This document shows, in pieces, positions 39,023-45,914 of a DNA stretch of 64,000 bases. A model generated the notes under the pieces. It saw only the letters and a list, made by a program, of their open reading frames with translations. It did no database searches and was not told where the DNA came from. The stretch is taken from assembly GCF_000585375.1 (NCBI RefSeq), contig NZ_KK073874.1:62001-126000 (forward strand), read 5' to 3'. The number at the start of each line of letters is the position of its first letter. The first letter of the stretch is position 1. The DNA comes from Cryptosporangium arvum DSM 44712. GTDB lineage: Bacteria; Actinomycetota; Actinomycetes; Mycobacteriales; Cryptosporangiaceae. A program made the position numbers and the translations under genes.

Positions 39023-39074
39023 AGCAGAAGGTCTAACGACTCACACTCCTGATCCGGCCGCCGATGTCAGGGAT

Positions 39075-41003
39075 GTGTTGACGTGGTTCGACCGAGGCTT
39101 CCTGCAGAAGCTCCCACGAGGTCGCCCACCGGGTGATCCGAGTTGGTCTTCGCGGCACCGGGTGATCGTCCTGGTGCTGCTCGCCCATGTCGTCGTGCTG
39201 CCGTTCTACGGCCTCTACCGGGGCATCGACTTCGCCCGATGCCTGGTGATGGTGGCACCGCTGGCCCTGCTCGTGGCCGTGGCCGGTGCGGACCAGCTCG
39301 GGCAGCGGGTGCGGGCGTCCGCCGCGACGCTGGGCATCGTCGCCTCCTCGGCCGTCACCGTGTCGTTCTCCGGTGGTGAGATCGAGGCGCATTTCCACTT
39401 CTTCGTGATGCTGTTCTTCATCACGCTCTACCAGGACTGGCTGACGTTCCTCCTGGCCATCGGCTTCGTCGCGTTCGAACACGCGATCGTCGGCGTGCTC
39501 GCGCCCGGTGACGTGTACGGCCACTCCCCGGCGGTGCACGAGCCGGTGAAGTACGCGCTCATCCACGCCGGTTACGTCACGGCCGCGGCGGTCGGCGCCA
39601 TCCTCAACTGGCGGCTGACCGACCGCGCTGACGCGGCCACCCGCGAGGTGACCGAGCAACTGGAGTACGACAACTGCCACGACCCGCTGACCGGTGCGCT
39701 GAACCGCCGGGAGTTCGAGACCCGGATCAGCGAGGTGCTCAACCGGATCGAGGAGCCGGACGCGACCGTCGTCTGCATCCTCGACCTGGACCGCTTCAAG
39801 ATCGTCAACGACACCTGCGGGCACCCGGCCGGCGACCGCCTGCTGACCGAGGTCTGCTGGGTGCTGAGCGAGGTGCTCGCGCCGGAGGACACGCTGGCGC
39901 GCCTCGGCGGGGACGAGTTCGGCATCCTGATCCGGCGCCGCAGCGTCGAGGAAGCGGTCGGGATGGCCAAGGCCGCCTGTGCCGCGCTGGGTCGTCACCG
40001 GTTCAAGGCCGACGACCGGACGTTCGCGGCGAGCGCCAGCATCGGCGTCCTCCCGCTGTTCGGGCAGGTGCGTTACGTCGAAGAAGCGATGCAGATGGCC
40101 GACGCCGCGCTCTACACCGCGAAGGAGGCCGGCCGCGGCCGGGTGCACGTCCACCACCAGGGCGACGCCGAACTCAACCGACGGCAGAGCGACTCGATCT
40201 GGGCCGGCGCTCTGCTCGACGCGCTGCACGAGGATCGCCTCGAACTCGTCTACCAGCCGATCGTCCCCACGGTTCCGAACGACGAGGAGACCGGCCGGAT
40301 CGGCGAGATCCTGGTCCGGCTCTGCGAGGCCCACGGGTCTCTCATCTCGCCCGGGCTGTTCTTCCCGGCCGCGGAGCGCTACGACCTGCTGCCAGCCCTC
40401 GACCGGTCGGTCGTCGCGAAGGCGATCAAGACGCTCGTCGCGCACTACCCGCCCGGGTCACCGACGAACGGGGATCTCTACACGATCAACCTCGCCGGAC
40501 CATCGATCGGCGACGAGACGTTCCGGACGTTCGTCCAGGCGCAGCTGGCCGAGCACAAGCTCTCGCCGAGCCTGATCTGCTTCGAGATCACCGAGACGGT
40601 GGCGATCACGAACCTCGAGGCCGCGCGCCGGTTCATCACCGAGATGCGCGCGTCCGGGATCCGGTTCGCGCTCGACGACTTCGGCAGCGGCCTCTCGTCG
40701 TTCGCATACCTGAAGAACCTCCCGGTGGACTTCCTGAAGATCGACGGGAACTTCGTCAAGACGATCACGCACGACATGATCGACCGCACGATGGTCGCCG
40801 CGGTCAACCAGATCGGTCACGAGATGGGGCTGCGTACCGTCGCCGAGTTCGTCGAGGACGACGCCACGCTCGCGGTGTTGCGTGAGATCGGCGTCGACTA
40901 CGGCCAGGGTTACGGGCTCGGGCGTCCGGGGCCGCTGGCGAGTTGGCTCGCCGACCGCCGCCCGGCCGGAAGCGCGACCGGGACGCCCGCCGTGGTGGCG
41001 TGA
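39075..41003 (+). CDS. membrane GGDEF-EAL c-di-GMP enzyme
   Basis: A 642-residue protein. Residues 30-180 are five or so membrane helices with the conserved SGGEIEAHFHFFVMLFF sensor segment. GGDEF is intact at 278-282, so cyclase activity is likely. The RxxD inhibitory site is missing (APED at that place). The EAL domain begins EIL (411-413), and its other catalytic residues are present: FEITET, ALDDFGSGLSSF, FLKIDG, TVAEFVED and QGYGLGRP. It is therefore probably a working phosphodiesterase as well. The GTG at 39075 has a poor ribosome site. It may balance c-di-GMP in development. Followed by a MerR gene. Confidence 0.92.
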   Translation: MLTWFDRGFLQKLPRGRPPGDPSWSSRHRVIVLVLLAHVVVLPFYGLYRGIDFARCLVMVAPLALLVAVAGADQLGQRVRASAATLGIVASSAVTVSFSGGEIEAHFHFFVMLFFITLYQDWLTFLLAIGFVAFEHAIVGVLAPGDVYGHSPAVHEPVKYALIHAGYVTAAAVGAILNWRLTDRADAATREVTEQLEYDNCHDPLTGALNRREFETRISEVLNRIEEPDATVVCILDLDRFKIVNDTCGHPAGDRLLTEVCWVLSEVLAPEDTLARLGGDEFGILIRRRSVEEAVGMAKAACAALGRHRFKADDRTFAASASIGVLPLFGQVRYVEEAMQMADAALYTAKEAGRGRVHVHHQGDAELNRRQSDSIWAGALLDALHEDRLELVYQPIVPTVPNDEETGRIGEILVRLCEAHGSLISPGLFFPAAERYDLLPALDRSVVAKAIKTLVAHYPPGSPTNGDLYTINLAGPSIGDETFRTFVQAQLAEHKLSPSLICFEITETVAITNLEAARRFITEMRASGIRFALDDFGSGLSSFAYLKNLPVDFLKIDGNFVKTITHDMIDRTMVAAVNQIGHEMGLRTVAEFVEDDATLAVLREIGVDYGQGYGLGRPGPLASWLADRRPAGSATGTPAVVA

Positions 41004-41094
41004 GCACCTCGGAATCGTTACAACAACTGAGGGTGGAATACTCCTCTGCACGCAAGAACGCACACGGGCGCAGGACGAAAGGGGTGTTCCGGGC

Positions 41095-41883
41095 ATGGCC
41101 AGCCGAACGGAGAACGACCAGGCCGGCGAGTACCGGATCAACGACCTCGCGCGCGAGTCCGCCATCCCGGTGCGCAATATCCGCTTGTACCAAGAACGCC
41201 GGATTCTTCCGCCGCCGGTACGGCGCGGCCGGGTCGGTTGGTACAGCGAGGCGCACCTGGCCCGGCTCCGGCTGATCGCCCGGCTGCTCGACCGCGGGTA
41301 CTCACTGGCCCACATCGGTGAGCTGATCTCCGCCTGGGAGCGCGGACGCGACCTGGCCGACGTGCTCGGCCTGGAGGCCGCGCTCACCAGCCCGTGGAGC
41401 GAGGAACCCCAGACCGTCATCTCGGCCGGCGACCTGCAGCGCATGTTCGGCAAGCAGGAGGAGCGCGGGACGCTCGACCGGGCGATCTCGTCGGGCATGC
41501 TGCGGCCGGAGGGCACCCGGTTCCGGGTGGCCAGCCCGCAGTTGCTCGACATCGCCGTGCAGCTGGTGCAGGCCGGTTATCCGCTTTCGGTGGTGCTGAA
41601 GCTCGCCGAGGACAGCATGCACGACATCGAGCGGGTGGCCGAGCGGTACGTGTCGCTGGTGAAGGCCACGATCACGCCGAGCCTGTCCCCGGGTGACTCG
41701 CACGGCACGGACGAGCCGGCCGAGATCGACGACCCGGCGGCCGCGGCGGCGCTGGTGCAGAGCCTGCGCCCGCTGGCCCGCAAGAGCGTCGACGCGATGC
41801 TCGCGATGGCGATGGAGAACGCGGTCAACCAGGTGCTCGGTGACGCGGTGAGTGCGCTCGCCAAGGAAACCCGCGAGAGCTGA
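41095..41883 (+). CDS. MerR-family transcriptional regulator
   Basis: A 262-residue MerR-type regulator. The N-terminal winged helix has YRINDLARESAIPVRNIRLY and GWYSEAHLARLRLIARLLDR, and the dimer helix follows. There is no cysteine metal site. The C-terminal ~150 residues are longer than usual and helical (FGKQEERGTLDRAI..., PLSVVLKLAEDSM), similar to multi-drug or signal-binding MerR relatives of actinomycetes. Effector unknown. The ATG at 41095 has GAAAGGGG ten bases ahead. It lies downstream of the c-di-GMP enzyme (91 bases), and three hairpins follow. Confidence 0.88.
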   Translation: MASRTENDQAGEYRINDLARESAIPVRNIRLYQERRILPPPVRRGRVGWYSEAHLARLRLIARLLDRGYSLAHIGELISAWERGRDLADVLGLEAALTSPWSEEPQTVISAGDLQRMFGKQEERGTLDRAISSGMLRPEGTRFRVASPQLLDIAVQLVQAGYPLSVVLKLAEDSMHDIERVAERYVSLVKATITPSLSPGDSHGTDEPAEIDDPAAAAALVQSLRPLARKSVDAMLAMAMENAVNQVLGDAVSALAKETRES

Positions 41884-41892
41884 CTCTTCCAC

Positions 41893-41930
41893 GCCGACTC
41901 CGCCGCTCGGGTTCGAGCGACGGAGTCGGC
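41893..41930 (+). terminator. MerR gene terminator (first hairpin)
   Basis: A 10-bp stem (41893-41902 with 41921-41930) encloses a 6-bp inner stem, 10 bases after the stop. Confidence 0.75.
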
Positions 41931-41944
41931 CACCTTGGGAAGAG

Positions 41945-41983
41945 GGCGCGATTCTGCCTACCGGGTAGCGACAGAATCGCGCC
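41945..41983. terminator. second hairpin in the MerR/DivIVA gap
   Basis: A perfect 12-bp stem (41945-41956 with 41972-41983), followed at once by a small third hairpin (41985-41996). Between convergent genes, so it may stop transcription from both sides. Confidence 0.65.
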
Positions 41984-42057
41984 ACCACGAGCGTGGCTCA
42001 CCGCCGGGCCGGGATCGATACTTCGAGGGCTAAGGCCGAATCGATGGGAATCGAAGG

Positions 42058-42243
42058 TCAGCGCGGCGTGCGCAAGCCGCTGATCCACTCGTCGACCTCG
42101 CGGCGCGCGTAACCGCGGAGCGTCTGGTTGAACTGGGGCGGCTCGGCCGTGCGGGCCTGGTCGGGGTGCTGCTCGGCCCACTCGACCCAGCGGTCGACTT
42201 CGGCGATGCGGTAACCGCGGAGCGCGATCATGAAAGTCGGCAT
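42058..42243 (-). CDS. mini-protein with two DivIVA-type motifs
   Basis: A 61-residue protein built from two copies of the DivIVA-like (DivI1A) signature: ALRGYRIAEVDRWVEWAE and then TLRGYARREVDEWISGL, separated by a short Gln/Pro linker. Larger proteins with this signature (Wag31/DivIVA and relatives) place the cell wall machinery at poles and septa; there it lies at the membrane-binding N-terminus, before coiled coils. Here no coiled coil exists. Each copy may bind the same target. ATG 42243; the internal ATG four codons on is an alternative. It lies downstream of the histidine kinase with a 36-base gap. Role inferred only. Confidence 0.65.
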   Translation of the reverse strand: MPTFMIALRGYRIAEVDRWVEWAEQHPDQARTAEPPQFNQTLRGYARREVDEWISGLRTPR

Positions 42244-42279
42244 CCGGCGACCGTAGCGGCCGGCCGCTAGCGACCCGCG

Positions 42280-43578
42280 CTAGCGGACGCGGGCCGAGCG
42301 GGGCGGCGTGGCGGACGCGAACGAGGGGCCGTCGGTGGGGTCGGGGAGGGTGAACCAGGCGACCGTGCCTCCGGACGGGCTGGCGTCGAGGCCGATCTGC
42401 CCGCCGTGCGCGGTGATGATCCGCCGTGCGGTGGCCAGGCCGATGCCGGCTCCTTCGGCGCTGGAGTCGTGCGGATCGTGCACCCGGCTCAGCGGGCTGA
42501 ACGCCTCCTCGCGGCGGTCGCGCGGTACGCCGATGCCGTTGTCGACGACCTCGATCCGCCAGGCGTGGTCCTGCCGGGCGCTGTGCACGGCGATCAGCGG
42601 AGTTCGCTCCGGGTGCCGGTACTTGGCCGCATTCGAGATCAGGTTCTGCAGCACGGCCCGGATCTGGGTGGCGTCGACCCGGACGGTCGGCAGCGGTCCG
42701 ACGTCGAGCCGGGCACCGACCGCGGACAGCGCAGGCGCCAGGTCGTGCCGGACCTCCTCCACCAGGTGCCGCACCGCCACCGGCTCCCGGCGCAGCTCCC
42801 CGCCGAGCTTCGCGAAGCCGAGCAGGTCGGTGATCAGATCGCTCATCCGGTGGGTCGAGGAGAGCGCCCTGGCCACGTACTCCGACGACGGGGTGTCGTG
42901 CGGGACGTTGTACTGCAGCTCCTCCAGGAACCCGTTGATCGCGGTGAGCGGGTTGCGCAGGTCGTGGCTGACCTGGCCGGCGAACGCGTGCAGCGCCTCG
43001 TTCGAGCGGGTCAGCTCGGCGCGGACCTCGGCCAGCTCGGCGACGGCGTCCACCAGTTTTGTCGTCCGGCGCCGCAGCTCGAGTGCGTCGTCCACCTGGC
43101 GGGCGAGCAGGCCGAGACCACGGATCCGCCGGTCGTCGAGGCTGCGTGCTTCGTCGTCGAAGACGCAGAGCGTCCCGAGCACGAGCCCCTGCGGGTTGCG
43201 GAGGTGGGTGGCCGCGTAGAAGCGGAAGTTGGCCCGCTCGCCGGTGACGAACGGGCTGTCGGCGAAGCGCGGGTCGGCGCGGGTGTCGTTGACGACGACC
43301 TGGCCGGGCTCGTCGAGGACCAGGTTGCACATCGAGTCGGCGCGGTCGCAGACGCCGGGCGCGCGGCCGTACCCGGCCACCGAGTGCTGGATGGTCTCGC
43401 CCATGAGGTTGACGAGTGCGGTCGGCGTGCCGGAGATGTCGGCGGCCAGCTCGGCGAGGGCGGTCAGGTCGGGCGCCGGTGGATGGCCGACGACGTCGTA
43501 CGGCGCGATGAGCGCATCGCGGTCGATCCGGCCCGCCAACCTACCGCCCCCCGATACTGAAATACCCCTAACCACCAT
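42280..43578 (-). CDS. GAF-domain sensor histidine kinase
   Basis: A 432-residue soluble histidine kinase. Residues 35-170 are a GAF domain (CDRADSMCNLVLDEPGQVVVND), then a coiled-coil linker, then HisKA with FAGQVSHDLRNPLTAINGF (phosphorylated His) and an ATPase domain with LQNLISNAAKYRHP, VVDNGIGVP and GAGIGLATARRIITAHGG. The GAF CDRADSMC cysteines could bind a ligand. No response regulator is adjacent. The ATG at 43578 lies within a perfect palindrome; TTG at 43539 is an alternative start if that part is only regulatory. It is downstream of the 189-residue gene on the same strand. Confidence 0.9.
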   Translation of the reverse strand: MVVRGISVSGGGRLAGRIDRDALIAPYDVVGHPPAPDLTALAELAADISGTPTALVNLMGETIQHSVAGYGRAPGVCDRADSMCNLVLDEPGQVVVNDTRADPRFADSPFVTGERANFRFYAATHLRNPQGLVLGTLCVFDDEARSLDDRRIRGLGLLARQVDDALELRRRTTKLVDAVAELAEVRAELTRSNEALHAFAGQVSHDLRNPLTAINGFLEELQYNVPHDTPSSEYVARALSSTHRMSDLITDLLGFAKLGGELRREPVAVRHLVEEVRHDLAPALSAVGARLDVGPLPTVRVDATQIRAVLQNLISNAAKYRHPERTPLIAVHSARQDHAWRIEVVDNGIGVPRDRREEAFSPLSRVHDPHDSSAEGAGIGLATARRIITAHGGQIGLDASPSGGTVAWFTLPDPTDGPSFASATPPRSARVR

Positions 43579-43598
43579 TATAGGTGGTTAGGGGTATT
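43561..43598 (-). promoter_or_regulatory. perfect 16-bp inverted repeat with TATAAT in its centre
   Basis: On the minus strand the arms AATACCCCTAACCACC and their complement flank exactly TATAAT, the ideal -10 box, whose last T is followed by the GTGG that begins inside the histidine kinase gene. The repeat lies six bases after the stop of the upstream gene. It may be a terminator, an operator centred on a -10 box, or both. No clear -35 lies 17 bases ahead. Confidence 0.7.
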
Positions 43599-43604
43599 TA
43601 GGGA

Positions 43605-44174
43605 CTATTGCGGCGTCGCCCCGTTGGCCTGGTGGAGCTTCGCCAGCCGGTTCTCGAGGTTGAGGATCACGGCCGGGCGGGCGGCGTGCGCCCGCTCGTA
43701 CGCCAGCAGCGTCAGGACGTCCTGGTCGGAGAGCGACCGGGTGCGCTGGCGGATCGCGGCGATCGTGAGCCCGTTCCAGTTCGGTACCGGCAGGCTGTCC
43801 GAAGCGGTGGCGGCCTTCGCCGCGTCCGGGGTCACCTCGGACAGCAGCGCGGCTGCCTCGGCGTGGGCGGCGGCCGGAGTCGGTGCCCCGGCCGGGGACG
43901 GCACGGTGGCGACGTGGGCCGGCCTCGGCGGGGTGGCCGGGGTCGGGGTGACCGGTTGCGCCGCGGGACGGCGTCCGGGCAGGAACGACCACAGCGTCTC
44001 GGCTGCGGACGGACTGATTTTGGCCAAGGTCTCGACGGCCGGGCGGCCGGCGTGGCCTACCAAGCGGAAAACCGGCCCAGCGGTGCGGCCGACCACCCAT
44101 CCGGCGAGCCGGAACGACTGGGTGAGCAACTTCTCCGCCGGGTCCGCCACGCGACGGGCGACATCGGTCAGCAC
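43605..44174 (-). CDS. actinomycete protein with a conserved C-terminal helical motif
   Basis: A 189-residue protein. The N-terminal ~60 residues are amphipathic (FRLAGWVVGRTAGPVFRLVG), which could touch a membrane or lipid surface. A Pro/Ala-rich linker follows. The end LPVPNWNGLTIAAIRQRTRS and YERAHAARPAVILNLENRL matches a short domain shared by several actinobacterial proteins, some described as lipid-droplet-associated. The match is from memory of the pattern. The GTG at 44174 has GAGGAGA ahead. Upstream of the histidine kinase on the same strand and divergent from the PEBP gene. Confidence 0.75.
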   Translation of the reverse strand: MLTDVARRVADPAEKLLTQSFRLAGWVVGRTAGPVFRLVGHAGRPAVETLAKISPSAAETLWSFLPGRRPAAQPVTPTPATPPRPAHVATVPSPAGAPTPAAAHAEAAALLSEVTPDAAKAATASDSLPVPNWNGLTIAAIRQRTRSLSDQDVLTLLAYERAHAARPAVILNLENRLAKLHQANGATPQ

Positions 44175-44309
44175 GAGATCTCCTCACGAAATGTCGGCGG
44201 AATGCGTTTCTGCAGTACCCCCGCGGGGTTGGGACAAACTCCATGGTGCTGCACCCGACGACCTCGGGCGTGGCAGGGTTTCGCCAGATCACAGAACGAG
44301 GAGGAGATC

Positions 44310-44846
44310 ATGGCGCTCGAGCGTCCCCAGGCACCTGATCCGTACGCGTTGCTGCCCGAAGTTCCGTCGTTCACCGTGACGAGTACCGACGTCACCGCCG
44401 ACACCCAGCTCGACCTGGCCCAGGTGGCCGGGGACGCCGGCGGTCGGGACGTCTCGCCCCAGCTGTCCTGGTCGGATTTCCCGGCCGGGACGAAGAGTTT
44501 CGTCGTGACGGCGTTCGACCCGGACGCCCCGACTCCCTCGGGGTTCTGGCACTGGCTCGCGGTGAACCTGCCGGGTACGACCACCGAACTGCCGACCGGC
44601 GCGGGCGCCGGTGACGACAGCCTCCCCGGTGGCGCGTTCCACGTCCGCAACGACTACGGGAACCGCAACTACGGCGGTGCCGCACCGCCGCCCGGTGACC
44701 AGGTGCACCGCTACTACTTCGTCGTGCACGCGGTCGACGTCGACGCGCTCGACGTCACGCCGGACGCCACCCCCGCCGTGGTGTCGTTCAACCTGGCCTT
44801 CCACACCGTGGCGCGGGCGCTGATCGTTCCCACCTACCAGCACTGA
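44310..44846 (+). CDS. YbhB/YbcL (PEBP) family protein
   Basis: A 178-residue phosphatidylethanolamine-binding-like (RKIP) fold protein, cytosolic. SFVVTAFDPDAPTPSGFWHW and GGAAPPPGDQVHRYYFVVHA carry the anion-binding pocket residues (DPDAP, GxxPPxGxxHRY), and FHVRNDYGNRNYGG is the usual insertion. The bacterial role is poorly known. The ATG at 44310 has GAGGAGGAG ahead, at good spacing. A hairpin follows closely, so it is transcribed alone. Confidence 0.93.
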   Translation: MALERPQAPDPYALLPEVPSFTVTSTDVTADTQLDLAQVAGDAGGRDVSPQLSWSDFPAGTKSFVVTAFDPDAPTPSGFWHWLAVNLPGTTTELPTGAGAGDDSLPGGAFHVRNDYGNRNYGGAAPPPGDQVHRYYFVVHAVDVDALDVTPDATPAVVSFNLAFHTVARALIVPTYQH

Positions 44847-44851
44847 AATCT

Positions 44852-44887
44852 CGACGGGGGTCGGGCGCATCGCGCCCGGCCCCCTCG
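44852..44887 (+). terminator. PEBP gene terminator
   Basis: A long GC-rich stem of about 15 pairs with one bulge and a 3-base loop (44852-44868 with 44872-44887), followed by TGTGTTTGCTT. Confidence 0.75.
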
Positions 44888-45093
44888 TGTGTTTGCTTAC
44901 GGATGGGCTTAGGATCGTCCAGAGAGGACTGTTGTGACTCGACAGGCCTCCGCGCCGATCGCGGTGCGACTCCTGGGTGCAGCCGGAGCCCCGGGCCATA
45001 CCATGATCGGCTCCTGGGTGTGACGCGTGTGCAATATTGAGGTGCCGTGCGTCCACTCTGGTTGTTTCCCGACGTCTTCCCCGACGAGGAGCG

Positions 45094-45876
45094 ATGGTCC
45101 CTGAACAGCGCCGCCAGCAAATAGTGACCGCACTGGGAACGCGGGGCATGGTGCGGGCGGACGACCTGGCCAGTCAACTCGGCGTTTCGTTAGAAACCAT
45201 CCGGCGCGATCTGAACGAGTTGGAACGCCGGGGCGAACTCACCCGGGTCTACGGTGGCGCCACCCGGGCGCCCAAGCAGTCGGAGAGCTGGGACCGGCGG
45301 TCCACCTCTCACGTCGCGGCGAAGCGAGCGATCGCTCGTTATGCCGTACGGCTGCTCCAGCCCAACCGCAACGTCTTCTTCGACGTGGGCACGACGGTCT
45401 ACGAGGCCGCCAAGGCGCTTCCCGGCGACTGGGTGGGCACGATCCTGACCACGAACGGCCACGTGGCGCAGTCCCTCTCCGACCACCCGGGCGTGCGTGT
45501 GCAGCTGGCTCCCGGGAACGTCCGGGACGAGGAGCTGTCGGTCTCCGGGCCCGAGGCCGAGCGGATGTTCGAAAAAGGGTACGTGGACGTCGCGTTCGTC
45601 GGCGCCGACGGGATCCACCCCCAGGCCGGCCTGACCGGCTGCCACGAGGGCGAGGCGGTGGTCCGGCGGCTCGTGATCGCCCGGAGCTTCGAGAAGTACG
45701 TGTTGGCCGACTCCTCGAAGCTCGGCCGCGTCTCCGAGTTCCGGGTGAGCGAGCTGGCGTCGATCACCGCGGTCATCACGGACTCCGACGTGACCAAGGA
45801 CGTGCTCGACGCCCTGGTCGCACGGGGGCTGCGGGTCCACGTGGCGCCGCCGGTGGCGGTGGATCAACCAGTCTGA
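45094..45876 (+). CDS. DeoR/GlpR-family transcriptional regulator
   Basis: A 260-residue sugar-phosphate-type repressor. The winged helix has ADDLASQLGVSLETIRRDLN followed by LTRVYGGA, the DeoR family signature. The C-terminal effector domain is related to ribose-5-phosphate isomerase (FFDVGTTVYEAAKAL, VAFVGADGIHPQAGLTG). DeoR proteins respond to phosphorylated sugars. No sugar operon is adjacent, so the target is not known. The ATG at 45094 has GAGGAGCG ahead. A frame open further upstream is without support. Confidence 0.92.
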   Translation: MVPEQRRQQIVTALGTRGMVRADDLASQLGVSLETIRRDLNELERRGELTRVYGGATRAPKQSESWDRRSTSHVAAKRAIARYAVRLLQPNRNVFFDVGTTVYEAAKALPGDWVGTILTTNGHVAQSLSDHPGVRVQLAPGNVRDEELSVSGPEAERMFEKGYVDVAFVGADGIHPQAGLTGCHEGEAVVRRLVIARSFEKYVLADSSKLGRVSEFRVSELASITAVITDSDVTKDVLDALVARGLRVHVAPPVAVDQPV

Positions 45877-45914
45877 AGCTTATTGCCCCATTTGGGTATG
45901 CTCGTCATATCTGA

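Noticed and set aside
40308-40320. Degenerate EAL domain
   Set aside because: EIL keeps the catalytic Glu, and the other residues (DDFGSG, KIDG, VAEFVE, QGYG) are present, so loss of function is not supported.
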